From the NCBI GenBank assembly GCA_036676195.1, contig JAKFDK010000073.1, positions 1 through 19,725 of the forward strand: DNA of 19,725 nucleotides. The letters are read 5' to 3'. The stretch is from JAKFDK01 sp036676195. GTDB lineage: Bacteria > Bacillota > Sulfobacillia > Symbiobacteriales > ZC4RG38. The notes below the pieces were generated by a model, which saw only the letters and a program-made list of their open reading frames with translations, was not told where the DNA came from and searched no databases. Both the position numbers and the translations under genes were made by a program. Below, piece by piece: positions 1 through 8,179 of this stretch. Positions within the stretch are counted from its first letter, which is position 1. Each line of letters begins with the position of its first letter.

Positions 1-429
1 GAACCACGGGATTCGCCTGCTGTTTCCGCATGGTTTGGAACTCTGCCTCGGAGGAGAGCGGTGAATCATCCCGCCCCTGCCTCGACCACCCGAAATCGGG
101 GTTGCGGCCCGGAATCTGATCAAATGCTGCGCAGGTCGGTGAGAGTCATCCTGACCGGGCAAGGGGCCACGAAGGGCCAGGTGCCATCGATCTCGGTCGG
201 ACCGAGCGAGCACCCTTTTCCGCGAACAGGGCCTTTTTCAATCGGTATGGGAACCTCGCTCTTCGCTGTTTCGGGGCGAGAGTCGCTCGTCCGGACACGT
301 CCCGCCCCTTTCCCTCGTTGGGCGCCCGGCCACCTGAGCCATCCCTCGGCTGCCCTCGTCTGCACCCGGGGTGCCCTCGCCGGCCCTCGTCTGCCCTGGT
401 GCCTGGCCCGGCCTGGGCCTGGGTTCGCG
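1..429. other. Non-coding stretch downstream of the molybdopterin subunit gene
   Basis: I see no credible gene here. The open frames on both strands have no ribosome binding site and no recognisable motif. Two structures are visible: a 15-bp palindrome CTCGGTCGGACCGAG at 192-206, and a low-complexity GC-rich stretch at about 350-425 in which GCCCTCGTCTGC occurs twice (352-363 and 383-394). The minus-strand operon must end in this interval, but no hairpin with a T-run was found. Confidence 0.5.
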
Positions 430-2763
430 TTACTCTTCGGCGGTGGCTACCTGGGGGGATTGCTCGGCCCGCTGGCGCAGGGCTTTCAGGACTTTTTCGG
501 GGGTGATCGGGGCGTCGGTGATGCGCACGCCCAGGGCGTCGGCGACGGCGTTGGCGATGGCGGCGGCGGTGGGGACGGTAGCGGGTTCGCCGATGCCCTT
601 GGCTCCGAACGGGCCGAGGGGGTCGCCGCCTTCGAGGAAGACTTTTTCGACCGGGACGGCGTCCAGAACCGACGGAAAACCATATTCCCGGAAGGTGGCG
701 TTCAGGATCTGGCCCTGGTCCAGCTTCAGCTCTTCCTGCAGGGCGTAGCCGATGCCCATCATCACGCCGCCGTCCACCTGGCCTTCCAGGGACGGGGGGT
801 TGAGGACAGTGCCCACGTCGTGGACGGCGACGATCTTCAGCACCTTGACCCGGCCGGTATCGGGATCAATCTCGACCTCGGCGGCCTGGGCACCGAACAG
901 GTAGGTGGCGGAGATGTTGCCCATATACTGGCTGTCCTGCATTTCGGTGGGCGGGTCATAAAAGGCGTGGCCGATGATAACGTTGCCGTTCTGCCGGAAA
1001 TGCAGGCCGCGCACGATCTTGTCGTAAGCCGTCCGGTTCTTCGGGTTGGACTTCTGGAACACCATGCGGTCGCGCACGTCCAGGTCGTCCGCCGGAATGC
1101 CCAGTTGCTCCGATGCCGCGGCCAGCAGTTGCCGCTTGCATTCCTGCGCGGCCAGGCGGGCAGCGTTGCCGCACACGAAGGTAGCACGGGTGGCGTGTAC
1201 ACCGGTATCCCAGGGCACCAGGGCCGTGTCGCGCGACACCATACGAATATCATCCACACTGACGCCCAGCTCTTCGGCCACAATCATGGCCATGGTGGTG
1301 TCAGAGCCCTGGCCCATGTCCGAGGCGCCGGAGAGCACCGTGACCCGGCCGAAGTCGTCGAGTTTGACGATCATGCCGGAACCGTCGGACTTGTAAATAC
1401 GGGCGCCGCCGCCCACATGGATCAGGCTGGCCAGCCCGACGCCGCGCAGGGGCTGCTTCTGCTCGCCGCGCTTGGCCTTAAAGCCAATGCGCTCAGCCGC
1501 CACCTCAATGCACTTATCCATGTTGCAGGTGGTGATCTTCATGCCCTGCGGGGTCACTTCGTTTTCCTGGTTCACGTTCTTCAGCCGGAACTCGATCGGG
1601 TCCATGCCCAGCTTTTCCGCCAGCATGTCCATGCTCTGCTCGATCGCCCAGACCGCCTCCGGGTTGCCGTAGCCGCGCATGGAGCCGCTGTAGGGGTTGT
1701 TGGTGTAGACCACATAGCCGTCATACCGGCTGTGCGGCACCTGGTACATGCTGGTGAAGCTCTGCATGGTCACCAGGGGCGTGAGCGCGCCCCAGGAGTT
1801 GTAGGAACCGTTATCCAGAATGGCCCGGCAGACGCGCACCTGCAGCTTGCCGTCTTTGGTGGCGCCGGTCTTCACATACATCACGTGGGGCTGGCGCGGC
1901 CGGCTGCCAATGAACTCTTCCTGGCGGGTAAAGGACATCTTCACCGGGCGGCCGGTTTTGCGGGCCAGCACAGCGGTGACGATTTCAAAGGGGTGCGCCT
2001 CCAGGTTCTTGCCGAAAGAGCCGCCGATGGGGGTGCCAATCACCCGCACCTTCGCCCCGGAGATGCCCAGCGCCTCGGCCATTTCCTTCTGGAACAGGTG
2101 CGGCGCCTGGGTGGGGGTGTACACCGTCAGGTTCCCGGCCGGGTCCCACACGCTGAGGGTGGCGTGGGTCTCCATGGTGGCGGTGGTCACGAAGGGGACA
2201 GTGAACTTCTCCTCCACCACCACATCGCACTGCTTCAGGGCCGCGTCCGGGTCACCGTGTTCGAAGTGGTAGTGAACGGCGATATTGTTGGTGCGGGGCA
2301 CCACCTGCTTGCCGGCCACATCCATCCACTGCTCGGTGTGCACCAGCGGGCTGGTCGGCTCCATGGCCTGCTCGGGGTCGAACACGCCCGGCAGGGGCTC
2401 ATACTCCACCTGCACCAGTTCCGCCGCCTCGCGGGCGGTTTCCTCGTCGACCGCCGCCACCGCGGCCACCGCGTCGCCCACGCAGGAGACCTTGGTGTGC
2501 AGGGGGCGGTTGTCGAAGCGGAAACCGATCTTGCGGTTCGGCATGTCGGCAGCGGTGACAACGGCCTTCACCCCGGGCAGGGCCAGGGCGGCCGTAGCGT
2601 CGATCCGCACCACCCTGGCGTTGGGGTACGGGCTGCGCACCAGCTTGCCAAAGAGCATGCCCGGCATGGTCATGTCGGCCAGGTAGTCCATCTTGCCGGT
2701 AACCTTGAACAGGGCATCCTCACGGGGGGTGGGCTTGCCCAGTACGCTGAACGGCTTGCTCAT
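430..2763 (-). CDS. Xanthine dehydrogenase-family molybdopterin-binding subunit
   Basis: This is the large molybdenum-cofactor subunit (777 aa) of a molybdenum hydroxylase of the xanthine dehydrogenase / CoxL / HcrA superfamily. Such enzymes hydroxylate or dehydrogenate heterocycles, aldehydes or aromatic CoA esters in the cytoplasm. Visible landmarks are the N-terminal domain opening (GKPTPREDALFKVTG), GGSFGKN near residues 247-253, the cofactor-contact segment MRGYGNPEA at 362-370, and the C-terminal GAKGIGEP at about 720-727, whose Glu (about 726) matches the family's catalytic glutamate. The length is normal. I chose ATG at 2763, not the longer open frame, because it overlaps the stop of the [2Fe-2S] gene as ATGA, a typical translational coupling. 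It is the last gene of a four-gene minus-strand operon. There is no AYRGAGR-type CO-dehydrogenase active-site loop, so CO oxidation is unlikely. The substrate is unknown; a benzoyl-, furoyl- or similar CoA ester is suggested only by the CoA ligases upstream. Confidence 0.93.
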   Translation of the reverse strand: MSKPFSVLGKPTPREDALFKVTGKMDYLADMTMPGMLFGKLVRSPYPNARVVRIDATAALALPGVKAVVTAADMPNRKIGFRFDNRPLHTKVSCVGDAVAAVAAVDEETAREAAELVQVEYEPLPGVFDPEQAMEPTSPLVHTEQWMDVAGKQVVPRTNNIAVHYHFEHGDPDAALKQCDVVVEEKFTVPFVTTATMETHATLSVWDPAGNLTVYTPTQAPHLFQKEMAEALGISGAKVRVIGTPIGGSFGKNLEAHPFEIVTAVLARKTGRPVKMSFTRQEEFIGSRPRQPHVMYVKTGATKDGKLQVRVCRAILDNGSYNSWGALTPLVTMQSFTSMYQVPHSRYDGYVVYTNNPYSGSMRGYGNPEAVWAIEQSMDMLAEKLGMDPIEFRLKNVNQENEVTPQGMKITTCNMDKCIEVAAERIGFKAKRGEQKQPLRGVGLASLIHVGGGARIYKSDGSGMIVKLDDFGRVTVLSGASDMGQGSDTTMAMIVAEELGVSVDDIRMVSRDTALVPWDTGVHATRATFVCGNAARLAAQECKRQLLAAASEQLGIPADDLDVRDRMVFQKSNPKNRTAYDKIVRGLHFRQNGNVIIGHAFYDPPTEMQDSQYMGNISATYLFGAQAAEVEIDPDTGRVKVLKIVAVHDVGTVLNPPSLEGQVDGGVMMGIGYALQEELKLDQGQILNATFREYGFPSVLDAVPVEKVFLEGGDPLGPFGAKGIGEPATVPTAAAIANAVADALGVRITDAPITPEKVLKALRQRAEQSPQVATAEE

Positions 2764-3242
2764 GCCCCTGCCCCCCCGGCCATCTTGGCGGCTGCCGCAT
2801 TGATGGACTCGATGATCTTGTGGTAGCCGGTGCAACGGCAGAGATTGCCGTGGATCGCTTCTTTAATTTCGCCCTCAGTGGGGGTCGGGTTCTCCCCCAG
2901 CAGACCCACGGCCGACATGATCATGCCCGGGGTGCAGGCGCCGCACTGCAGGCCGTGGTGCTCGACAAATGCCTGCTGGATTGGGTGCAGATCTGGCCCG
3001 TTGCTCAACCCTTCAATGGTACGCACTTCCTTGCCGCTGGCGGCCAGGGCCAGCACCAGGCAGGAAGCGACCGGCTGCCCGTCCAGCAGAACGGTGCACG
3101 AGCCACACTCGCCGAGTTCACACGACCGCTTGGTACCGGTCAGGCCAAGCTGGTTGCGCAAAAGATTGACCAGGGTCGTGGTGGCGTAAACCTCGGCCTC
3201 CATGGGATCGCCGTTGACGGTGAGCGAGACCTTGTATTTCAT
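2760..3242 (-). CDS. (2Fe-2S)-binding subunit of molybdenum hydroxylase
   Basis: This is the small electron-transfer subunit (160 aa), the usual length for CoxS/HcrC-type proteins. The plant-ferredoxin-like cluster uses Cys41, 46, 49 and 61 (CELGECGSC plus a downstream Cys). The second, hydroxylase-type cluster uses Cys100, 103, 135 and 137 (CGACTPGM and CRCTGY). All eight ligands are present. It passes electrons from the molybdenum centre in the next gene's product. The start is ATG at 3242 behind GGAGGG. The gene begins 17 bp after the CoA ligase and its stop overlaps the start of the large subunit by 4 bp, so the two subunits are probably made in fixed ratio. No FAD subunit (CoxM type) lies in the operon or elsewhere in the window. 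Confidence 0.95.
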   Translation of the reverse strand: MKYKVSLTVNGDPMEAEVYATTTLVNLLRNQLGLTGTKRSCELGECGSCTVLLDGQPVASCLVLALAASGKEVRTIEGLSNGPDLHPIQQAFVEHHGLQCGACTPGMIMSAVGLLGENPTPTEGEIKEAIHGNLCRCTGYHKIIESINAAAAKMAGGAGA

Positions 3243-3259
3243 GCGCGTCCCTCCGGTCT

Positions 3260-4543
3260 CTAGCTGTGGCGGGAGTCCTCGACTCGCTTGGTCTTACGTT
3301 CAGAGCGGGGCAGGGCGCCAAAGTCCACCACTTCCACCTTCAGGGTCACCCGCAGCAGGCTGTGGATCTTGTCCTCCAAGCGGCGGGTGAGGGCAGAGCG
3401 GTCGGCGGACTGGTTCGGGTCGGCCTCGACCCGGACCACGCCGAAGTCCTTGCCCTCATGGCGGCTCAGTTCAATGCGATACTCGCTGCTCAGCCCCTCG
3501 GTCTGGCTGATGATCCGGTCCACATCGCCGGGGTAGAAGAGCACGCCCTTGAGTTTGACGGCGTCGTCGCAGCGGCCCACGATCCGGTCGACCCGGGGCA
3601 TGGCCGAGCCGCACTCGCAGCGGCCGGGGATCAGCCGGGTCAGGTCCCGGGTACGGTAGCGGATCAGCGGCATGGCTTCCTTGCGCAGGCTGGTGATCAC
3701 CAGTTCGCCGATCTGCCCTTCCGGCACCGGCTCACCGGTCTCCGGGTCCACAATTTCAAACAGCAGGTAGTCGGCCCAGTAATGGATGCCACTGTGCAGG
3801 TGGCAGTCCAGGCCGGTGCCGGGACCATAGGTCTCGGTCATGCCGATGATGTCAAAGGTTTCAATGCCCAGCAGTTCCTCAATGCGCCGGCGCATCGCAT
3901 CCGACCAGCGCTCGGAACCGATCAGACCCTTCTTGAAGAAGTGCTTGTCGGCCAGACCCCGCTTGTGCAGTTCTTCGCCCAGGAACAGGGCGTAGGAGCT
4001 GGTCGAGGTCAGCACCGTGGAGCGGAAATCCAGCATCAGCTCAATCTGCAGGTCCGAGGCGGTGGGACCCACCGGCACCACCATGGCGCCATGGCGCTCG
4101 GCCCCCAACTGGAACCCGATTCCGGCCGTCCACAGGCCATAGCCGGGGGTCACGTGCACCCGGTCCAGGTTGGTGACGCCGGCGTACTTGTAACAGCGGG
4201 CCATCATCTCGGCCCAGTCATCCACGTCGGTGGCGGTGTAAGGGGCGACCGTGCGGCGCCCCGTCGTCCCGGAAGAGGCGTGGATGCGCACCACCTGCTC
4301 CTCCGGCACGGCCAGGATCGAAATCGGGTAATTGGCCTGCAGCTCGGCCTTGGTCAGAAAGGGCAGTTTGGTGATGTCGGCCAGGGTGCGAATCTGGCCA
4401 GGCTTTACGCCGGCGGCATCCAGCTTGTCCCGGTAAACTGGACTGCCGTGATAGGAATGGTGTACGGTCCATTGCAGCCGTTCGAGTTGATAATCTGCCA
4501 GTTGCGCCGGCGACCAGGCCGGTTCCGCTTTCGCCGCGGACAT
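3260..4543 (-). CDS. Phenylacetate-CoA ligase family protein (AMP-forming)
   Basis: This 427-aa protein has the normal length for PaaK-type aryl-CoA ligases, which activate phenylacetate or related aromatic acids with ATP and CoA through an acyl-adenylate. The phosphate-binding loop SSGTTG lies at 90-95, the adenylation motif GMTETYG at about 234-240, YRTRD at 296-300, and the hinge region with GRCDDAVKLKG near 323-333. A PaaK-type C-terminal domain follows. After SSGTTG the sequence is RRTVAPYT, where the family more often has a G-x-PT pattern; this is a modest deviation. ATG at 4543 follows GGGAGGGA by 7 nt. It lies 17 bp after the upstream acyl-CoA synthetase stop and 17 bp before the [2Fe-2S] gene, so it is clearly within the operon. 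Its product may be the CoA ester used by the molybdenum hydroxylase, but this is inference from neighbours. Confidence 0.92.
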   Translation of the reverse strand: MSAAKAEPAWSPAQLADYQLERLQWTVHHSYHGSPVYRDKLDAAGVKPGQIRTLADITKLPFLTKAELQANYPISILAVPEEQVVRIHASSGTTGRRTVAPYTATDVDDWAEMMARCYKYAGVTNLDRVHVTPGYGLWTAGIGFQLGAERHGAMVVPVGPTASDLQIELMLDFRSTVLTSTSSYALFLGEELHKRGLADKHFFKKGLIGSERWSDAMRRRIEELLGIETFDIIGMTETYGPGTGLDCHLHSGIHYWADYLLFEIVDPETGEPVPEGQIGELVITSLRKEAMPLIRYRTRDLTRLIPGRCECGSAMPRVDRIVGRCDDAVKLKGVLFYPGDVDRIISQTEGLSSEYRIELSRHEGKDFGVVRVEADPNQSADRSALTRRLEDKIHSLLRVTLKVEVVDFGALPRSERKTKRVEDSRHS

Positions 4544-4560
4544 GTGTAAATCCCTCCCGG

Positions 4561-6609
4561 TTACTCTTTGGCAGCAGTTTCCGCTCGCAGTACCACCAGG
4601 GCATCGGCGGCCACCGGCCCGGCCGGGCCGACAATCAGCGGGTTCACATCAACTTCAGCCACCTGTGGGTTGGCAGCAACAAATTCACTGACCGCCACCA
4701 GGCAACGGGCCACCGATGTCTGGTCGAGGGCGGCGCTGCCGCGGTAGCCCCGCAGCAGGTGAGCAGCCTTGGAGCCGGCTACCATCTCCTGAGCCTGCTC
4801 CAGCGTGAGCGGCGCCGGCGCCAGGGCCACATCGCCCAGCAGTTCCACCAGCACGCCGCCCGGACCAAAGGCCACCATGTGGCCGAAGGTCGGATCCCAG
4901 CGGGCGCCAATGATCAGTTCCACCCCGGGCGGCGCCATTTGCTGCACCAGGTAGGGGCCGTCGCCAAATTTCGCCGACAGTTCGGCATACGCTGCCTCCA
5001 GGGCGGCGGCATCGGCCAGGCGCAGGCGTACCCCGCCGACCTCGGTCTTGTGCAGCAGGTCAGCCCGGCAGATTTTCAGGGCCACCGGGTAGCCCACTTG
5101 CTCCGCCGCCGCCAGGGCGCCGGAAAGGGTGTCAACCCGCGCCTCGGCCGTGACCGGCAGGCCGTACCGGGCCAGGGCTGCCTTGGCGTCGTACTCGTCC
5201 AGGGCGCCGGTGAGCGGGGCCGTGGGCGCCGGCGGCACACTGGGCCGGGGGGCAGCCGCCCGCTTTTGCAGGGCCACCCGCTTCACCAGGGCATGGAAGC
5301 CGGCCACCGCCCGCTCCGGGGCGGCGTAGTTGGGGATGCCGTGCTCGTCCATGGCCGCCTGAATCACAGGCGCCGCCGTGACCAGGGCCACCACCGGCTT
5401 GTTATGGTTGGCCTGGGCCGACGTCACACCGTTGGCGAACTCGGGGAAGTCCAGACCCAGGTTGATGAACAGGCCGCCATCCACCGCCGGGTCGGCCAGG
5501 ATCGCATCGAGCGCCGGGGGGATGTTGGGCGGATTGATCTGCGGGGTCAGGTCCACCGGGTTGGATACGGCGGCAAAGTCCGGCGTCAGGAGACGCAGGG
5601 CGTCTTTGGTGGCGGCGGACAGCTCCGGCACCTTCAGGCCGCGCTCCTCGCAGTGGTCGGCCGCCAGCACCGACGGGCCGCCGGAAATGGTCATGATCGC
5701 CAGGCTGTCGCCCTTGGGCAGCCGGTGCCCGTGGGCCGCCAGGGCCGCCAGGGAGTCAAAAAATTCGTCGGCCGACCGGGTCCAGAGCACGCCGCAGGCT
5801 TCCAGGGCCGCCCGGTAGACCCGCTCCTCGCCGGCCAGGGAGCCGGTGTGCGAAGCGCTGGCCCGGGCACCGGCACCGGTGCGCCCGCCCTTGAGCGCCA
5901 CCACCGGCTTTTTGGCCGCCACCCGCCGGGCCACTTCCATAAAGCGGGGGCCGCTCTTGATGCCTTCAATGAAGAGCCCGATGCAGGTCGTCTCCGGGTC
6001 GTCGCCCAGGTACTCCAGCAGGTCGGCGTGTTCCACATCGGCCGTGTTGCCAATGGAGGCGAACTTGGCCACGCCCAGGTCGCGCTGGCGGGCGTCGGCA
6101 AAAAAGAGTCCGCCCATGGCCCCGGACTGGGAGACGAAGCTGACCCCGCCCACCTTGGTCGGCAATGACCAGAAATAGCTGCCGTTCAGCTTTCCGGCCG
6201 GGTTATAGACGCCCATGCAGTTCGGCCCGATGATCCGCATTCCCGCTGCCCGGGCGGTGGCGCACATTTCGGCCTGCAGATCCTTGCCGCCCTGGCCGGT
6301 CTCGCCAAAGCCGCTGGACAGGATGACCGCGGCCTTGACCTGGGCAGCGGCGCAGGCCCGGATGGCCGCCGGCACTTCGGAGTTGGGAATGGAGATCAGG
6401 GCCAGGTCCACCTGCCCGGCCAGTTCACTGATGCTGGTCGCCGCCGGCAGGTCGCACACCACGCCCCCCCGGGGATTGACGGGGTAGATCGTGCCGGTAT
6501 AACCGTAGTCGATCACGTTCTTGAGCAGGGTATGTCCCAGCTTGCCAGGACTGGCGCTGGCCCCGAGTACAGCTACGCTGCGCGGGTGAAAAAATGCATG
6601 GAGGGACAC
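4561..6609 (-). CDS. Acetate--CoA ligase (ADP-forming) family acyl-CoA synthetase
   Basis: This 682-aa protein is a single-chain NDP-forming acyl-CoA synthetase, interconverting acyl-CoA + ADP + Pi with acid + CoA + ATP. Domain order is a CoA-binding Rossmann domain (1-130; FFHPRSVAVLGAS near the start, GPNCMGVYNP at about 128-137), then succinyl-CoA-ligase-like domains carrying the likely phosphohistidine His254 in SASHTGSLAG. A C-terminal ATP-grasp part follows from about residue 470 (LHKTEVGGV). The start is GTG at 6609: the N-terminus then matches the family exactly, and GAGGTGG lies 5 nt upstream. It is the first gene of the minus operon and is transcribed from the divergent promoter region at 6734-6761. 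It could recover ATP from an acyl-CoA end product or activate a second acid; sequence alone does not tell which. Confidence 0.93.
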   Translation of the reverse strand: MSLHAFFHPRSVAVLGASASPGKLGHTLLKNVIDYGYTGTIYPVNPRGGVVCDLPAATSISELAGQVDLALISIPNSEVPAAIRACAAAQVKAAVILSSGFGETGQGGKDLQAEMCATARAAGMRIIGPNCMGVYNPAGKLNGSYFWSLPTKVGGVSFVSQSGAMGGLFFADARQRDLGVAKFASIGNTADVEHADLLEYLGDDPETTCIGLFIEGIKSGPRFMEVARRVAAKKPVVALKGGRTGAGARASASHTGSLAGEERVYRAALEACGVLWTRSADEFFDSLAALAAHGHRLPKGDSLAIMTISGGPSVLAADHCEERGLKVPELSAATKDALRLLTPDFAAVSNPVDLTPQINPPNIPPALDAILADPAVDGGLFINLGLDFPEFANGVTSAQANHNKPVVALVTAAPVIQAAMDEHGIPNYAAPERAVAGFHALVKRVALQKRAAAPRPSVPPAPTAPLTGALDEYDAKAALARYGLPVTAEARVDTLSGALAAAEQVGYPVALKICRADLLHKTEVGGVRLRLADAAALEAAYAELSAKFGDGPYLVQQMAPPGVELIIGARWDPTFGHMVAFGPGGVLVELLGDVALAPAPLTLEQAQEMVAGSKAAHLLRGYRGSAALDQTSVARCLVAVSEFVAANPQVAEVDVNPLIVGPAGPVAADALVVLRAETAAKE

Positions 6610-6725
6610 AGAACCACCTCACCCTGCCTATACTGCAAATTGCGTGCCAGCCGGGGGAACCGGCACCCCATGCGGCCTGCCCGCCTTCGGAACCGTCCAG
6701 AAAGCCGAATTTCTTTGAACCTTGG

Positions 6726-6740
6726 TTCTAAGTGTTAGAA
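6726..6740. promoter_or_regulatory. Palindromic operator copy 1 (TTCTAAGTGTTAGAA)
   Basis: This is a perfect 6-bp inverted repeat with a 3-nt centre. An identical copy lies at 6925-6939, and the identity extends to 17 bp (GTTCTAAGTGTTAGAAA). The copy overlaps the -10 element of the minus-strand promoter. Size and symmetry fit a TetR- or MarR-type dimer, but no regulator gene is in the window. Confidence 0.65.
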
Positions 6741-6761
6741 ATCTAGCAAACGCTCGGTCAA
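6734..6761 (-). promoter_or_regulatory. Probable sigma-A promoter of the four-gene catabolic operon
   Basis: Read on the minus strand, TTGACC (6761-6756) and TCTAAC (6739-6734) are separated by 16 nt and lie about 130 bp upstream of the GTG start at 6609. The -10 is buried in the first copy of the 15-bp palindrome (6726-6740), which is what repression by promoter occlusion would look like. Confidence 0.5.
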
Positions 6762-6924
6762 TCCACCCCCTGGCGGCGGTGGTCGGGGGTGATTTTTGCT
6801 CCCCCGGGCGGTGATCTGACCGAAATTTATCATCTGTCCACCCTCGGGGCCTGCCGGCCACCGTCCGGCTATGGTCAACCAGGGCCCACATCCCCTGGAA
6901 AGCTTTAAATTCATGAATCTCTAG

Positions 6925-6939
6925 TTCTAAGTGTTAGAA
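6925..6939. promoter_or_regulatory. Palindromic operator copy 2 (TTCTAAGTGTTAGAA)
   Basis: It is identical to the copy at 6726-6740, 199 bp away. It lies about 28 bp upstream of a candidate -10 (TACAAT, 6967-6972) of the plus-strand dehydrogenase gene. That puts it where a regulator would either block or assist RNA polymerase. The candidate promoter lacks a good -35, which would suit activation, but this is inference. Confidence 0.6.
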
Positions 6940-6966
6940 AATCCTACACAGAGCCAAAGTTCGCTT

Positions 6967-7023
6967 TACAATGCTGGGGTAGGGCGGCAAAGCCGGCCTG
7001 ACGGCAGCAGGGTTTTTGCCCTA
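6967..7023 (+). promoter_or_regulatory. Candidate -10 and structured 5' leader of the dehydrogenase gene
   Basis: TACAAT at 6967-6972 would place the transcript start near 6979. The sequence from there can fold into a junction. TAGGGC (6980-6985) pairs with GCCCTA (7018-7023), enclosing GGC-AAA-GCC (6986-6994) and CCTG/CAGG (6997-7000 with 7008-7011). The untranslated leader would be about 160 nt, long for a simple gene. This may be a cis-regulatory RNA or coincidence in GC-rich DNA; I could not match it to a known riboswitch. Confidence 0.25.
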
Positions 7024-7139
7024 TGCTTCGGCGGCGCCGTACCGTGCAAAAGTTGACGATTCGGCCAGGAGATCAGGCGCAGGGACTCAGCGCAGCAAAC
7101 CAGGAGTACTACGGCACAAGCCAGGGGAGGAAACCAGCA

Positions 7140-8096
7140 ATGGCAGAACGGATTGCAATCATCGGGGCCGGGCGCATGGGGGTGCCCATGGCGCAGGTAC
7201 TGTCTGCAGCCGGTTATACGGTTGATATCGTCGATCTGAAGGACCGGCCGGAACAGGCATTTGCTCAGCTCCAGGCCCAGTCCAGGGCGGAGATTGCCGC
7301 CAACGTGGAGCTACTGAAGGAAGAGGGCATGGCCGGCGACGGCTATCTGGACGACGTGCTGAGCCGGATTCAGTATCATCAGGGCATGGGTCCGTACCTG
7401 GCGGCGGCAGACTGTGCCTTTGATGCCCTGCCGGAACGCCTGGATGTAAAGGAACCGGCCTTTCGGGAGCTGGGGCAGTGGCTGCGGCCGGACTGTGTGG
7501 TCGGGTCCACCACCAGCACGCTGCCGGCCAATGTGCTGGCCAAGGCCCTGCCGCATCCGGAGCGGTTTATGGTCACCCACTGGCTGAACCCGGCGGCGAT
7601 CATGCCGCTGGTGGAGGTCGGCCCGTGCGACGCCACCACGCCGGAATATCTGCAGGCCATGCTGGACTTGCTGCGCCGGGCCCGGAAGGTGCCGGTGGTG
7701 TGTAAGCCCCGCCCCGGTCTGATTGTGCCGCGGCTGCAGACCCTGATTATGAACGAGGCTGCCCGCATGGTGGATGAGGGCGTTGGCACCGCCGAGGAGA
7801 TCGACAAGGCAGTGAAGGTGGGCCTGGGTTTCCGCTACCTGGTTTTGGGCCTGCTGGAGTTTACCGATTTCGGCGGGGTGGATACGCTTTACTACGCCAG
7901 CCGGTACCTGAGCCGGGAGATCGGCAGTGACCGGTTTGCCGCCCCGCCTGGGGTCACGGAGCGGATGGAGAAGGGCGAGATCGGACTGAAGTCCGGCCAG
8001 GGCTACTACGACTGGCGCACGCCGGAAATGCAGCAACTCGACCGGGAGGCCCGGCGGCGCTACCTGCACCTGCTGAAGTTTATGGGGCTGATGTAG
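7140..8096 (+). CDS. 3-hydroxyacyl-CoA dehydrogenase family protein
   Basis: This 318-aa NAD-dependent dehydrogenase is of the 3-hydroxybutyryl-CoA dehydrogenase / lambda-crystallin type, which oxidises a 3-hydroxyacyl-CoA to the 3-oxo form. The N-terminal Rossmann motif is GAGRMG (9-14). The segment VGSTTSTLP (121-129) corresponds to the family's NTS stretch. The catalytic His147 is in HWLNPA, followed by the expected Glu159 (PLVEV), and the C-terminal dimerisation domain is complete. HWLNP instead of the common HFFNP puts it in a divergent branch, so the substrate may not be a plain fatty acyl-CoA. I start it at ATG 7140, with AGGGGAGG 9 nt upstream. The longer open frame from 7023 lacks family similarity and would read through the leader structure. 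It is divergent from the CoA-ligase operon and probably co-regulated with it. Confidence 0.92.
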   Translation: MAERIAIIGAGRMGVPMAQVLSAAGYTVDIVDLKDRPEQAFAQLQAQSRAEIAANVELLKEEGMAGDGYLDDVLSRIQYHQGMGPYLAAADCAFDALPERLDVKEPAFRELGQWLRPDCVVGSTTSTLPANVLAKALPHPERFMVTHWLNPAAIMPLVEVGPCDATTPEYLQAMLDLLRRARKVPVVCKPRPGLIVPRLQTLIMNEAARMVDEGVGTAEEIDKAVKVGLGFRYLVLGLLEFTDFGGVDTLYYASRYLSREIGSDRFAAPPGVTERMEKGEIGLKSGQGYYDWRTPEMQQLDREARRRYLHLLKFMGLM

Positions 8097-8106
8097 CAGA
8101 AATAGA

Positions 8107-8142
8107 GCGGGGCCGTCTTCCTTGCCCGGAAGACGGCCCCGC
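8107..8142 (+). terminator. Strong hairpin after the dehydrogenase gene
   Basis: A perfect 15-bp, very GC-rich stem (8107-8121 with 8128-8142) and 6-nt loop start 10 bp after the stop codon. No T-run follows, so it may be a terminator working through stem strength or an mRNA 3' stabiliser. Confidence 0.6.
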
Positions 8143-8179
8143 CTGCTGATGCGGGTCAGAGACGCAGTGCTGTTTACCG

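Noticed and set aside
61..2826. Very long plus-strand open frame (921 codons) opposite the molybdopterin subunit
   Set aside because: It is a high-GC antisense shadow: no ribosome binding site, His/Gly/Val-rich composition and no motif, while the minus strand encodes a full, recognisable enzyme.
3266..4549. 427-codon plus-strand frame opposite the CoA ligase
   Set aside because: It is an antisense shadow of the same type; its near-exact match in length to the real gene reflects codon bias only.
4759..6168. 469-codon plus-strand frame opposite the acyl-CoA synthetase
   Set aside because: It is an antisense shadow, Arg/Gly/His-rich without any domain.
6967..7023. Cyclic-di-GMP (GEMM) riboswitch in the dehydrogenase leader
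   Set aside because: The pieces GCAAAGCC and GGCCTGA look reminiscent, but the upstream tetraloop hairpin of the GEMM fold is missing and the 3' half does not align.
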